DNA of 42,033 nucleotides from PALSA-505 sp035308365 (lineage in GTDB: Bacteria; Actinomycetota; Actinomycetes; Streptosporangiales; Streptosporangiaceae): NCBI GenBank assembly GCA_035308365.1, contig DATGGU010000155.1, positions 1-42,033 on the forward strand, written 5' to 3'. Positions 1-7,046 of the stretch are shown here, piece after piece. The notes below the pieces were generated by a model that saw nothing but the letters and a program-made list of their open reading frames with translations, had not been told where the DNA came from and did no database searches. A program made the translations under genes and the position numbers. Each line of letters starts with the position of its first letter. The stretch's first letter is position 1.

Positions 1-117
1 TCCCGGACCATGATCCACTGGGCCATGACCGACAATATGATGCGACGGCTGACCGGCGAATCCACTCCAACCTGGCGTGATGATCACCCCGAACTGGTCA
101 AACCATCACTTCTCTAA
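1..117 (+). mobile_element. C-terminal end of a probable IS transposase, cut by the window edge
   Basis: The frame is open from base 1 to TAA at 115-117 and gives 38 residues ending in an LTGESTPTWRDD-like tail. That tail resembles the C-terminus of IS5-type DDE transposases as I remember them. The DDE core lies outside the window, so the family is an inference. The sequence just after the stop (118-136, ending CGCCCTCTTAG) looks like an IS terminal repeat, with CTAA-type bases at the edge. It could instead be any truncated protein. Confidence 0.45.
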
Positions 118-137
118 ATCAGACGCCCTCTTAGATC
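118..137. repeat. Candidate right terminal inverted repeat of the IS
   Basis: The stretch after the transposase-like stop reads inward as CTAAGAGGGCGTCTGATTT. CTAAGAG-type ends are typical of some actinobacterial IS5 elements (family knowledge, from memory). The matching left end is outside the window, so this is only a candidate boundary. Confidence 0.3.
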
Positions 138-259
138 CCTGACCAGGATCGACGTGCCCACTGTCGCCTAAAGACAACGCTCTGATCAGGGAAAACAGGC
201 ACTCTTACCGGCTATGCTCCTGGCCGGTCACATTCAGACCGGCCGGGTTGCTAAATGCT

Positions 260-408
260 CAACTAGTTGGCGTTGTTCTGGTGCGCCGACCCGTCCGGCA
301 TGCTAAGTTCCTCCGTGCTTCAACTAGCACGAAGATATGAACTAGTCATGCCAGCCATACCAACCTTTAGAACAAGTTTAAACAGCTAACAAGTTGAACA
401 GCTAGTTG
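260..408. repeat. Cluster of AACTAG-type sites and a 16/17-bp tandem repeat
   Basis: Four copies of AACTAG or its complement occur in about 150 bases: the perfect palindrome CAACTAGTTG at 260-269, CAACTAG at 321-327, GAACTAGTC at 339-347, and CTAGTTG at 402-408. A tandem pair, AACAAGTTTAAACAGCT (371-387) and AACAAGTTGAACAGCT (388-403), leads into the last site. The density suggests a multi-site operator or an iteron-like array. No regulator is assigned, and the region has no convincing ORF. Confidence 0.5.
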
Positions 409-413
409 CAGAT

Positions 414-456
414 GGAGGGGCCAGCCATTGACTTGGCCGTCCCGGCTGGCCCCTCC
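414..456. terminator. Strong hairpin, possible terminator
   Basis: GGAGGGGCCAGCC (414-426) pairs perfectly with GGCTGGCCCCTCC (444-456) over 13 bp, with a 17-base loop. There is no T tract. It directly follows the AACTAG cluster and precedes the gene at 614, so it could end a short transcript from the repeat region or act as an attenuator for that gene. Confidence 0.5.
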
Positions 457-613
457 CCGCTCCGTTCACCTTCAAGCGTCAGGAGCGCGGGTCGAGATGA
501 TTCCTTATTCACACGGACAGCGCAACCGAGTTGGCCACCGTGGAAACCGCAGGCGGTCTGACCAGCGGCTTTGCCGTCGACCGCCGACCGTCGGCCAGGG
601 CAGGTAAGCGGCA

Positions 614-1120
614 ATGTCACGCCCCCCACTGCCGACTTGGAGGCAAATAACCGGCGTCGGGGTACCAGTCACCAGCGGCGGGAGCTGGCTGATTAGCCTC
701 GCAGACATCCCCAAAACCACGGCGATCATCGTCGCCGCAGCGCTCCTTGCGGTCACATCGATCGCTGCTGCGAGTGCTGTCGCCCTTCCCCGAATCATCG
801 AATCGATTCAGAAGCGGAGGGCTAGCAATCTCAAGGCAAAGTGTGAGGTGATCGCTGCGGAGAGCGAGGCTAGGGCTCTGCAGCGTCGGAGCAAGACGGA
901 AGACAAGATCACCAAGATGGGAATGAAGTCGATGGAGAAGGCTGAGCTGGCCGAGAGAATGTGCCAGGCGCGGGCGCTCTCACCTGATAGGCCGGACGGC
1001 CGCCGACTCCCCGATGATGTCTTGGACCGCCACCTGGCACAGCCCAAGAACAGGATCGCCAAAACCTCGGCTGGTTCAGCAACCGCCCAGAACCACCGGG
1101 TGTTTGTGACGAGACGCTAG
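614..1120 (+). CDS. Small membrane-anchored protein of unknown function
   Basis: This ORF of 168 codons is not recognised. Residues about 36-58 form one hydrophobic helix rich in Ala, Ile and Val. It is followed by a charged stretch (about 67-115) rich in Lys, Arg, Glu and Ala that could form a cytoplasmic coiled coil. The tail is polar. The ATG has only a weak upstream AGG. The layout of a single helix plus a charged helix is typical of small membrane scaffolds, but no function follows. The gene sits between the AACTAG cluster and an MFS gene, and no operon is evident. Confidence 0.5.
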   Translation: MSRPPLPTWRQITGVGVPVTSGGSWLISLADIPKTTAIIVAAALLAVTSIAAASAVALPRIIESIQKRRASNLKAKCEVIAAESEARALQRRSKTEDKITKMGMKSMEKAELAERMCQARALSPDRPDGRRLPDDVLDRHLAQPKNRIAKTSAGSATAQNHRVFVTRR

Positions 1121-1564
1121 GTGCGGTATGAGTGGGAACTCCACATCTTCGTCGCCTATGAGGCGGGCGTGGTACCAGAGGCGTTTGACGACTCGAAGTG
1201 ACGAGCGCTAGATCACGATCCGCTAGCAAGCTTCCACGGAGAGTGTCTGACAGCGCGGAACCCAGCGTGTAGTACATCCGTTACTCTGTCCTGGGAGGCT
1301 GTCCGTTTTCCTTCGGCTACAGGGGGTACGCCTACAAACTCCCCTGCCTGAGGCCACCCTCGGTTGCAGGGGCAAATAACAAGATCGACGAGGTGCCCGC
1401 CAACTACCCCGACGGAAGTTGACTTCATCGTGAACGACGGACGAGGGACGTTAACCGATCGAAGATTCCAACTCCTGGCCACACGAGGGACATCTGTCAC
1501 TCAGCAATCTCGGCCCACATGGGGTGGCCCGAGCCGCCGAAAATCCGCGGTGGTGCCAAGACAC
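1121..1564. other. Intergenic stretch without a supported gene
   Basis: Short ORFs occur in several frames, but none has a ribosome site or recognisable content. The MFS frame opens upstream at 1364, but its first 67 codons do not look like a transporter N-terminus, so they are treated as non-coding. Confidence 0.5.
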
Positions 1565-2746
1565 ATGTCATGGCATGTGCTCACCTATCCGGGCTTCCGG
1601 CGGTACTTCTTCAGAAGCGCGCTTTCAAACCTGGGTACCTGGCTGCAGAACACTGCCCAGGCCCTGTTGGCATACCACCTGACGCACTCGCCGCTGGCTG
1701 TCGGGGTGGTGGTATCCGCCCAGTTCTCCCCGGTGCTGGTTTTCGGCCCATGGGCGGGAGGGGTCGCGACCAAGGTCCGGAGCCTTTCACGGCTCCTGAC
1801 CATCACCCAGCTCCTCTCGGCCGCAATCGGCTTTGTCCTCGCCGGTCTGTACGCGACGGCTCATCTCACCGTGATCTGGCTGGCTGCCGGGGCGTTCGCG
1901 CTCGGGCTGGTGTACTGCTTCGCCCTCCCCGGCTTCGCCGCGCTGGTTCCGATCCTCGTGCCGCCGAGCTACACCAGGGCCGCGACCGCCATGAACTCCG
2001 TCTCGTACAACCTGGGACGAGCGGTCGCACCGCTGGCCGCGGTGCTGATCATCACCACCATCGGGTACGGCTGGGTATTCACGCTGAACGGGGTCTCGTT
2101 CCTGGTGATGGCGGCCGGGTTGCCCAAAGTGCACCGGCGCCCCCTGCGGCTCACAGGGATCCGGGCCGGCTTCCGGATGGCCCGGCGGGACCGCAGCATC
2201 CGGCTGTTGCTGGTCATGGTGGCCTCCGTCACGGTCGCCGCGGATCCGGTCCTGGTGCTCGGCCCCGCCATGGCCAGGTACTTCAATGCTCCGGGCGACT
2301 GGGCCGGATACTTCCTCGCGGCCCTCGGCGCCGGGACCGTGGCGGGCTCGTTCATACCGGTGCGCCAGCCGTCGCGATTGCGGCACGCGGCCTATCCATT
2401 ACTCCTGCTGAGCGCGGCGATCATCGCCTTTGCCCTTGGGCTGAACCTTGCCGTGTGCCTGGCCATGGCGTTCGTGGCCGGGGTCGCGTGCCTGCTGGCC
2501 GGATCCGTCACCCAATCGCTGCTGCTCACCTCGGCTGGCCCGGACCGGATGGCCGCCGTGATGGCGGTGTGGGCCATGGCCTGGGCGGGGAGCAAGCCAT
2601 TGGCATCCCTGGCCGATGGCTGGCTTGCCAGTCACTTCGGGATCCACGCGGCGGGCATAGCGCTCGCGCTGCCAGCCCTCGTGCTCGGGCTGGCCGGTGC
2701 ACTGCTCCCGCGAGCAAGTGTGGCTAGCACCCAGGAAGAAAGCTGA
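1565..2746 (+). CDS. MFS transporter, MFS_3/EntS-like exporter
   Basis: This is an integral membrane protein of 393 codons in the major facilitator superfamily, probably a proton-driven exporter of a small molecule. The start at 1565 is chosen because the next residues (TYPGFRRYFFRSALSNLGTW) match the N-terminus of the MFS_3 group, where the usual pattern is F-R-L...SNLGTWLQ. About 10-12 hydrophobic segments follow, and the length is normal for the family. Upstream codons in frame from 1364 lack transporter character. The ribosome site is weak, so the start is uncertain (GTG codons at 1550 and 1553 are alternatives). The substrate cannot be inferred and no regulator is adjacent. Confidence 0.85.
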   Translation: MSWHVLTYPGFRRYFFRSALSNLGTWLQNTAQALLAYHLTHSPLAVGVVVSAQFSPVLVFGPWAGGVATKVRSLSRLLTITQLLSAAIGFVLAGLYATAHLTVIWLAAGAFALGLVYCFALPGFAALVPILVPPSYTRAATAMNSVSYNLGRAVAPLAAVLIITTIGYGWVFTLNGVSFLVMAAGLPKVHRRPLRLTGIRAGFRMARRDRSIRLLLVMVASVTVAADPVLVLGPAMARYFNAPGDWAGYFLAALGAGTVAGSFIPVRQPSRLRHAAYPLLLLSAAIIAFALGLNLAVCLAMAFVAGVACLLAGSVTQSLLLTSAGPDRMAAVMAVWAMAWAGSKPLASLADGWLASHFGIHAAGIALALPALVLGLAGALLPRASVASTQEES

Positions 2747-2893
2747 TGCCATGGCTGGGGTACGGGGTGTTGCTACCAACCGGATGCTGACCTGTTCCCC
2801 GAAAACCTGGTACCGGGTCTCCGGCTGCCATCTGGGATCAGGGGATCTGATCCCAGATGCCCAGCCGGTCCACACGGACCGGGGTCGAGTCGA

Positions 2894-3076
2894 TCATGCG
2901 CGCTCTCGCCTGCGGCGTACCCAGCTCTTGACCAGCCTCCCCAGCGTGTTCCTGCTGCTACGCTGCTTGCGACCTGGCGGGTCAGGCAGCAGGCTGATGA
3001 CGATGGCCGCAGCGGGAGTCAACGTCTCAACTGGGGCTGTACTGGGTACTACCAGAGGAGAAGTCAGGTCTTCCAT
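2894..3076 (-). CDS. 60-residue basic, Thr/Pro-rich small protein
   Basis: The product is unrecognised. The ATG at 3076 has an excellent ribosome site: AAGGAG read on this strand, at 3085-3090, 8 bases upstream. Residues 1-32 are rich in Thr, Ser, Pro and Val with a short hydrophobic run (AAAIVISLLP). The C-terminal half is strongly basic and ends RRRRERA. Its start overlaps the 3' end of the 32-codon ORF at 3064-3162 in another frame, so translation is probably coupled. It may alternatively be the second half of one frameshifted gene. It is divergent from the RHH gene at 3451. Confidence 0.4.
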   Translation of the reverse strand: MEDLTSPLVVPSTAPVETLTPAAAIVISLLPDPPGRKQRSSRNTLGRLVKSWVRRRRERA

Positions 3077-3162
3077 GGACGGCGCTCCTTAGGAATCCGC
3101 CAGGCGTTCAGTTTCTGGCGGGTGGTGTTCCGTACCTGGATGGAGCTGACCGGGTAGCTCAT
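3064..3162 (-). CDS. 32-residue small ORF, RHH-like or frameshifted start
   Basis: The ATG (plus-strand 3160-3162) follows an AAAGGGAG ribosome site. The peptide contains SSIQVRNTTRQKLNAWRI, which recalls the beta-strand and first helix of a ribbon-helix-helix protein, and then stops at TGA. The downstream ORF (3076 to 2894) starts 12 bases before this stop. The pair is either two coupled microproteins or a frameshifted gene. It is transcribed away from the RHH gene at 3451. Confidence 0.35.
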   Translation of the reverse strand: MSYPVSSIQVRNTTRQKLNAWRIPKERRPWKT

Positions 3163-3200
3163 GAGGCTCCCTTTCTTCGAGCTTGCCCAATGCGGGTAGT

Positions 3201-3280
3201 CTACTCTAGAGCAGCAAATGACTGTTGCATTTCTGCGGGATTAGAACTATGCTGCCAGCAGTTGTCCTGTAACGGTACAG
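3201..3280. promoter_or_regulatory. Divergent promoter region of RHH unit 1
   Basis: On the plus strand, TTGCAT (3225-3230) and TATGCT (3248-3253) are 17 bases apart, a good housekeeping-sigma promoter for the RHH gene at 3451. An inverted repeat, CTGTA-ACGG-TACAG, follows at 3267-3280. CTACTCTA (3201-3208) and CAGCAAA (3212-3218) recur upstream of RHH unit 2. Read on the minus strand, CTACTCTA gives TAGAGTAG, a candidate -10 for the divergent small ORFs. Confidence 0.5.
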
Positions 3281-3317
3281 CGGGGATGCACCATGATCAG
3301 CTCTGATTCCCCAGGCA

Positions 3318-3345
3318 AGCGGCTCCGTTCACGAACTGAGCCGCT
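3318..3345. promoter_or_regulatory. Hairpin in the leader of RHH gene 1
   Basis: AGCGGCTC (3318-3325) pairs with GAGCCGCT (3338-3345). Inside it, GTTC (3327-3330) pairs with GAAC (3333-3336), giving a near-continuous 12-bp stem with one mismatch. It lies between the promoter and the RHH start at 3451. No T run follows, so it fits an attenuator, an RNA stabiliser or a DNA operator better than a plain terminator. Confidence 0.5.
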
Positions 3346-3450
3346 GCTTTGTGCTGTGACCGGTCAACGCTAGGAGTCCACCTGCTTGCGGCAAGGAAGG
3401 CCTGGAAGTAGAACTTGCCTGCGCTGATCTCTCGGGAGGAGGATCACACG

Positions 3451-3708
3451 ATGACTGCCGGTACGGGCAAGGCCACCGGGGGGGCCGTTGCCCGTCAGCA
3501 GGTCGCTGATCGCATCACCGTTGCCTTGATACCCAAGGCCGGTGACGACCTTCAGCGGCTCCAGGATCGGACCAGCCTCTCCAAAACGGATATCGCGAAC
3601 CGCGCTATCACCCTGTATGAGTTCATCGACGCGCAGTTGCGCGCCGGGCGGGACGTACTCATCCGGGACAACGACACGGGGGAGACTCAGACCGTGCGGC
3701 TTTTGTGA
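3451..3708 (+). CDS. RHH (CopG-like) small DNA-binding protein, paralogue 1
   Basis: This 85-codon protein has the ribbon-helix-helix pattern: a beta-strand (RITVALIPKA, about residues 25-34), helix A (DDLQRLQDRT) and helix B (SKTDIANRAITLYEFID). The C-terminal tail ends in VRLL. Two close paralogues are at 4499 and 7047 and share the cores LIPKA, LSKTD and NRAI-LYEF. RHH proteins usually bind DNA as dimers and often autorepress. The start at 3451 follows a GGAGGAGG ribosome site 8 bases upstream; the in-frame start at 3415 has none. The gene is monocistronic: promoter at 3225-3253, strong hairpin terminator at 3746-3789. Whether it is a toxin-antitoxin antitoxin is unclear, because no toxin follows. 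Confidence 0.8.
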   Translation: MTAGTGKATGGAVARQQVADRITVALIPKAGDDLQRLQDRTSLSKTDIANRAITLYEFIDAQLRAGRDVLIRDNDTGETQTVRLL

Positions 3709-4129
3709 CATCTGGCTGCAGGGGCTGACCCGACAGGTAAGAACAGACATACGGCCTTCCACCTGGGTATGGGTGGAAGGCCGTATGTCGTGATCGATCC
3801 TGGCTGCTGCGAACTCTCCCGCACAGCCTTCTCACCATTCGCCGGCGCGCCGGTTCCGGTTCCGGCCGGCGTCGCGGAACCACGGCGCGCAGATCTTGCG
3901 TGGCGGCGATGTCCCGAGTGAAAACCGCGCCGCCGATGCCGGCCACGGCGCTGGCCAGGATGCCGAACGTGGTGATCAGAAGATCCGCCTGATCCGGCGG
4001 GACCCTCCCCCGTGCCCGCTGGGCGGGCCCGGCACTGATCTCCAGTTCGGCGTGCTCGGCTGGCTCCGGAAACTCGGTTGACGGCTCATCGGGGACCGGC
4101 TCGTGGCTGGACGGCCCTGTTCTTGCCAT
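3659..4129 (-). CDS. Small single-helix membrane protein, unknown
   Basis: The product is unrecognised, 156 codons. The ATG at 4129 has a GGAGGAAG ribosome site 9 bases upstream on this strand. The N-terminal 45 residues are acidic and Pro/Glu-rich. Residues about 50-66 (LITTFGILASAVAGIGGAVF) form a hydrophobic helix. The rest is Arg/Pro-rich. The last third crosses the RHH 1 terminator and the antisense of the RHH 1 3' end, so the true C-terminus may be shorter, through a frameshift. The start overlaps the 3' end of the 61-codon gene at 4086-4271, suggesting a two-gene operon divergent from the RHH gene at 4499. Confidence 0.45.
   Translation of the reverse strand: MARTGPSSHEPVPDEPSTEFPEPAEHAELEISAGPAQRARGRVPPDQADLLITTFGILASAVAGIGGAVFTRDIAATQDLRAVVPRRRPEPEPARRRMVRRLCGRVRSSQDRSRHTAFHPYPGGRPYVCSYLSGQPLQPDVTKAARSESPPCRCPG
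3746..3789. terminator. 18-bp perfect hairpin after RHH gene 1
   Basis: GACATACGGCCTTCCACC (3746-3763) pairs perfectly with 3772-3789 around an 8-base loop. It lies 37 bases past the RHH stop. It lacks a T tract, as is common for actinobacterial terminators. A minus-strand ORF (4129 to 3659) reads through it. Confidence 0.8.
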
Positions 4130-4271
4130 ACGGGATTACTTCCTCCGGTCTCAGCAGCGGCTCGCCGGCTTCGTGCAGGTCGTGCGGGCCGGGCGACTGG
4201 TCCGCAGGCGCGGCCAGCCGTTGCCCGGCCCATGCCTGGAGGCAGCAGGCGATCTCGTAGAGGTCGTCCAT
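4086..4271 (-). CDS. 61-residue small protein, unknown
   Basis: The product begins MDDLYEIACCLQAWAGQRLA and is otherwise Pro/Glu/His-rich. The ATG follows GAAGGGA on this strand. No family is recognised. The stop lies inside the next gene (ATG at 4129), whose ribosome site is within this ORF, so the two are probably coupled. It is transcribed divergently from RHH gene 2, with the palindrome at 4339-4357 between them. Confidence 0.45.
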   Translation of the reverse strand: MDDLYEIACCLQAWAGQRLAAPADQSPGPHDLHEAGEPLLRPEEVIPYGKNRAVQPRAGPR

Positions 4272-4325
4272 CGGGAGGTCCCTTCTCCGGCTCGGGTGGC
4301 AGCGCGCCGTTGCGTGCTGCAGGGA

Positions 4326-4394
4326 CTACTCTACGCTCTTACAGCAAAAAGCTGTAAGTTTTCTGTTGATTCAACTCACATACGCAGGTATGGT
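4326..4394. promoter_or_regulatory. Divergent promoter and operator of RHH unit 2
   Basis: The perfect palindrome TTACAGCAAAAAGCTGTAA (4339-4357) lies just upstream of a plus-strand promoter: TTGATT (4366-4371), 17 bases, then TATGGT (4389-4394). On the minus strand, the complement of CTACTCTA (4326-4333) supplies TAGAGT as a candidate -10 for the gene pair starting at 4271. The same CTACTCTA and CAGCAAA elements occur in unit 1, and CAGCAAA with CTGTTGA occurs upstream of unit 4. This is the clearest operator candidate in the array. Confidence 0.6.
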
Positions 4395-4498
4395 CATGGC
4401 AGAAGGGAGTAGGAACGGCAGTCCCAAGCTGCTAGCCAAATCAGATGCAATCAGCAGCCAGAGCTTCAACCGTGGCGCTTGCCCAGGAGGTGATCCCC

Positions 4499-4909
4499 AT
4501 GACCGCCACCAGCCCAGCCGCCGAACCACCGGCGCGGGGAGAGCGCATCACCGTCACTCTGATTCCGAAGGCAGAGGAAGATCTGCGGCGGCTTCAGGAG
4601 CGTACGCAGTTGTCCAAGACCGACCTCGCCAACCGCGCGATCTCGCTGTACAAGTTCTTCGACGACCAGATCAGGACCGGTCACGACCTCATCGCCCGGG
4701 ACAACCAGACCGGAACGACCAAGCTTGTCCACCTGGTGGACGCCCCGGTGCTGGTTGCCAAGCCCGCCCGCCTCGCCTGGTACCGGCGGAACCGGACCGG
4801 CGGCGCGCGGCGTCCGCACCCATCCCACGCCAGGCCTCACCGGCCGGTCATCGCCGCCAGGCTCCTGGTGCTAGCCAGCCTGGTGAGCCAGGAAGCGAGA
4901 ACGCGGTGA
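4499..4909 (+). CDS. RHH (CopG-like) small DNA-binding protein, paralogue 2, with C-terminal extension
   Basis: This 136-codon protein shares the RHH core with the genes at 3451 and 7047: ERITVTLIPKAEEDLRRLQE, then LSKTDLANRAISLYKFFDDQ. After the shared core (to about residue 80) it carries a basic extension of about 55 residues (PARLAWYRRN, then Arg, His and Pro-rich) that the paralogues lack. The start at 4499 follows AGGAGG 7 bases upstream and is preferred over the in-frame 4445. The gene is followed by a small membrane protein (4971) with its own ribosome site, probably on the same transcript. DNA binding is inferred from the fold pattern. Confidence 0.75.
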   Translation: MTATSPAAEPPARGERITVTLIPKAEEDLRRLQERTQLSKTDLANRAISLYKFFDDQIRTGHDLIARDNQTGTTKLVHLVDAPVLVAKPARLAWYRRNRTGGARRPHPSHARPHRPVIAARLLVLASLVSQEARTR

Positions 4910-4970
4910 GCCCACACGCAGAAAGCAGGAAAACAACATGCGGCATCAGCCGCGGGAACAGGAGAATGTC

Positions 4971-5225
4971 ATGATCGAGATGTACCTCATTATCGCTGGC
5001 GCGCTGGTCCTAGCCGGCGCCATCGCTGGGGTCCTCACGGTCGTCGCCGTCGGCATCCATCGAGAGGAGCGCGCCTACAGCCTCACGACCGACAGCCCCG
5101 ACCGGATCACCAGCGGCAGCAGAGCCGCCAACGGCCTCTACGCCAGGAGGCCCGGCGTGACTTATCAGATCGGGCACCCCCGAGCGGACCATCTGGCACT
5201 GGCCGGCCCCGGACCGCGTATCTGA
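4971..5225 (+). CDS. Small N-terminal-helix membrane protein
   Basis: This 84-codon protein begins MIEMYLIIAGALVLAGAIAG. It has one N-terminal transmembrane helix (about residues 3-25), then a GIHREERAYSL junction and a polar tail with Arg and Gly. AGGAG sits 6 bases before the ATG; the in-frame ATG at 4938 is less well placed. Proteins of this shape are, as I recall, conserved hypotheticals in actinobacteria, with no known role. It lies 61 bases after RHH gene 2 on the same strand and is probably co-transcribed. Confidence 0.65.
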   Translation: MIEMYLIIAGALVLAGAIAGVLTVVAVGIHREERAYSLTTDSPDRITSGSRAANGLYARRPGVTYQIGHPRADHLALAGPGPRI

Positions 5226-5250
5226 GAACACGGCCACGAGTGAGCACACG

Positions 5251-5460
5251 ATGATCACCAATTCTCATCACGCCTCCGGGCTGCCGGGCACGGCTGCCGC
5301 CCAGCGCAAGCCGGCCTGCGGTGCCAGCCCGCCCGCAGCAGCCCGGCAGGCCGGGTCGGTGATCAGGGCCTGGGCCCGGGCAATTCCGTGGCCAAGCCGG
5401 CCGGCAACGCTCCGCCCGTGTGGCCTGCAACACTCGATCGCACGGCTGGCCACACGATGA
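5251..5460 (+). CDS. Possible 69-residue small protein
   Basis: The product is unrecognised. It begins 25 bases after the membrane protein at 4971-5225 on the same strand and could be the last gene of that unit. It has paired Cys near residue 23 and an Ala/Arg/Pro-rich, Trp-containing C-terminal half. The ribosome site (GAGTGAG) is weak. A minus-strand ORF (5531 to 5268) covers the same DNA and cannot be excluded, so this is a tentative call. Confidence 0.25.
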   Translation: MITNSHHASGLPGTAAAQRKPACGASPPAAARQAGSVIRAWARAIPWPSRPATLRPCGLQHSIARLATR

Positions 5461-6455
5461 GAGTTATTCACAATTACAACCGGCGGTCCTGTCCCCAGGT
5501 CCGCGAGCCGTGCTCCCCAGCCAGCCGCCATAAGTTCTGGGTAAACCTCACGTCCAACGGATTCTCACAACCCGTTACAGCGGTACTTTTCGGCCGCTTC
5601 GGGCAGCCCGCCGCCGCGCCCGGCCGCGCCGCCGCCGGCCCGCCCGCCCGGCCAGCGGCCATACCGAGCCGTCCGGGCCGAACCCGAAGCCCAGCGCCCA
5701 GGCTTGCCGTCACCGGGTCCGGGTGAGGGCACGGTATTTCCAGCAATTCCTGGGAGAGATCTCTCTTGCCACCTTCGCTTGGCTGCGCAGTGATGGTCAG
5801 CAGATAGGCAGCCGCTCGCACCGCCTGGTGTAGACAGCCGCCCGGTGCCCGTCCGTTCCGGCAAGACAGGATTTCCCGCGCATTCTTTGCATGGTTTTCA
5901 GCTCCGGCGACATCAAGACAGTCACCGACCGCGAAGAGCGCAGCGCATCCTCGTTCGCGGTACCGGCCTGCCCGGTGCAGGCAGTTCTCAGCGGCGGGCT
6001 CCCGTCAGCCAGAAGATGAACACCGGCCACAGCCCGGACGCCCCAGCACCCCCAAGTGGCGCCGGGCGGTCGTATCCAAGTCGCCGTCGGCGCGTCATGC
6101 GGGCTCACAGGGTTGGTGGTGCGCAGCGAAAGCCACCAAGACGCATCAGGAAGCGAACCGCGGACAGGCCCAGCCGTTGGGGGCCCAGCCTGCTCCGTGG
6201 GCCCGAAAGTGCCCCCTGCCGGCCCGGACTGCTTCTCTCGATTCCCGGGGTCGATGCCGGTCACGGCTGACCTGATCACATGACGCTGGCCGGCTTGCGC
6301 CGATCAGCGTATTAGCATAGATTTAACAGTAAATTACTGGTGTCTACATAGCAGATCGTCAGCACTGGATCGCCCCCGGCGGATCCAGATCCTGCCCCCC
6401 GCAAGGAGGCGCCACTGTAACCAGCACCCGGACGAGACCCACCCTGAGGAGTCGC
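5461..6455. other. About 1 kb without a supported gene
   Basis: Several ORFs overlap on both strands, none with a clear ribosome site or family signature. The region holds scattered palindromes: AGAGATCTCT within 5754-5765, TTACAG near 5576, and CAGTAA-A-TTACTG at 6327-6339, the last just before the small membrane gene at 6456. It may be decayed former genes of the array. Nothing firmer can be said. Confidence 0.4.
6327..6339. promoter_or_regulatory. 13-bp palindrome upstream of the small membrane gene
   Basis: CAGTAA-A-TTACTG is a perfect inverted repeat in an AT-rich patch (about 6300-6360) that stands out from the surrounding GC-rich DNA. It is a plausible operator and promoter region for the gene starting at 6456. 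It resembles the TACAG/GTAA sites ahead of the RHH genes. Confidence 0.4.
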
Positions 6456-6773
6456 GTGAGCACCCCGAACACCCCCCTCCCGCATCCGCCGCCAGAATCA
6501 GAAACAGCCGAAGTACCGACAGCACAGGCGGAACTGCAGATAGTTCTCCTCCCCACCAGCATCGAGAACCGGAACAGCGACCCAGCCGGCGGGACCGGCG
6601 GGACGACCGGGCAGATCATGCGGTTCACCGCCGTCGTGATCTTGGTGACCGGCACGCTGTTCGGGGCACGGCTGGCCCACCTCGGACCAGTCATAACGAC
6701 CGTGGCCGTATTGACGGAACTCGTCACCGCGCTCGGCCTGGCGCGTTTCCGCAGAATCTCACGTCACAAATGA
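6456..6773 (+). CDS. Small two-helix membrane protein
   Basis: This 105-codon protein starts at GTG, with GGAG 4-5 bases upstream. A Pro/Thr/Glu-rich N-terminal part (about 50 residues) is followed by two hydrophobic segments (FTAVVILVTGTLFGARLA and VITTVAVLTELVTALGLA). It ends in the basic tail RFRRISRHK. No family is recognised. It is followed by a strong hairpin (6791-6827) and then by RHH unit 3, so it forms its own transcription unit. Confidence 0.6.
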   Translation: MSTPNTPLPHPPPESETAEVPTAQAELQIVLLPTSIENRNSDPAGGTGGTTGQIMRFTAVVILVTGTLFGARLAHLGPVITTVAVLTELVTALGLARFRRISRHK

Positions 6774-6790
6774 GCGGCCACCCCGGTACC

Positions 6791-6827
6791 GGCGGGCGTG
6801 TGACGCACAGGGGCTCACACGCCCGCC
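6791..6827. terminator. Hairpin terminator after the two-helix membrane gene
   Basis: GGCGGGCGTGTGA (6791-6803) pairs perfectly with TCACACGCCCGCC (6815-6827), 13 bp with an 11-base loop, 17 bases after the stop. Confidence 0.8.
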
Positions 6828-6917
6828 GCCACCACGGCTACGCCGTCCCGGCGGGCAGAACCTGCCAGTCATCGCAGATGCAGCGCGAAACCACAGGGTA
6901 TACATAACGTTACAATA

Positions 6918-6956
6918 TTGAGCTAGTATTTCCGCTGCTGATTACATGGCGTAATA
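6918..6956 (+). promoter_or_regulatory. Promoter/operator region of RHH unit 3
   Basis: An AT-rich patch carries the inverted repeat ATTAC-ATGGC-GTAAT (6941-6955). TAATAT at its end is a strong -10 candidate, and TTTCCG 17 bases upstream is a weak -35. A repressor bound to the palindrome would block this promoter. Confidence 0.4.
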
Positions 6957-7046
6957 TGGGCAAAGTAGCAGAGACATAGACGCGACATAGCGGTCATCAC
7001 CCACTCACGGGGGGCGGGTGAGTGTCGCGTCAAGGGAGTGAGCAAC

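Noticed and set aside
2697..3092. Plus-strand ORF starting inside the MFS gene
   Set aside because: No ribosome site, overlaps the MFS end, and lies opposite the small minus-strand ORFs with better starts.
5797..6279. Minus-strand ORF of 160 codons in the 1-kb gap
   Set aside because: No ribosome site and no recognisable domain; overlaps equally long plus-strand ORFs.
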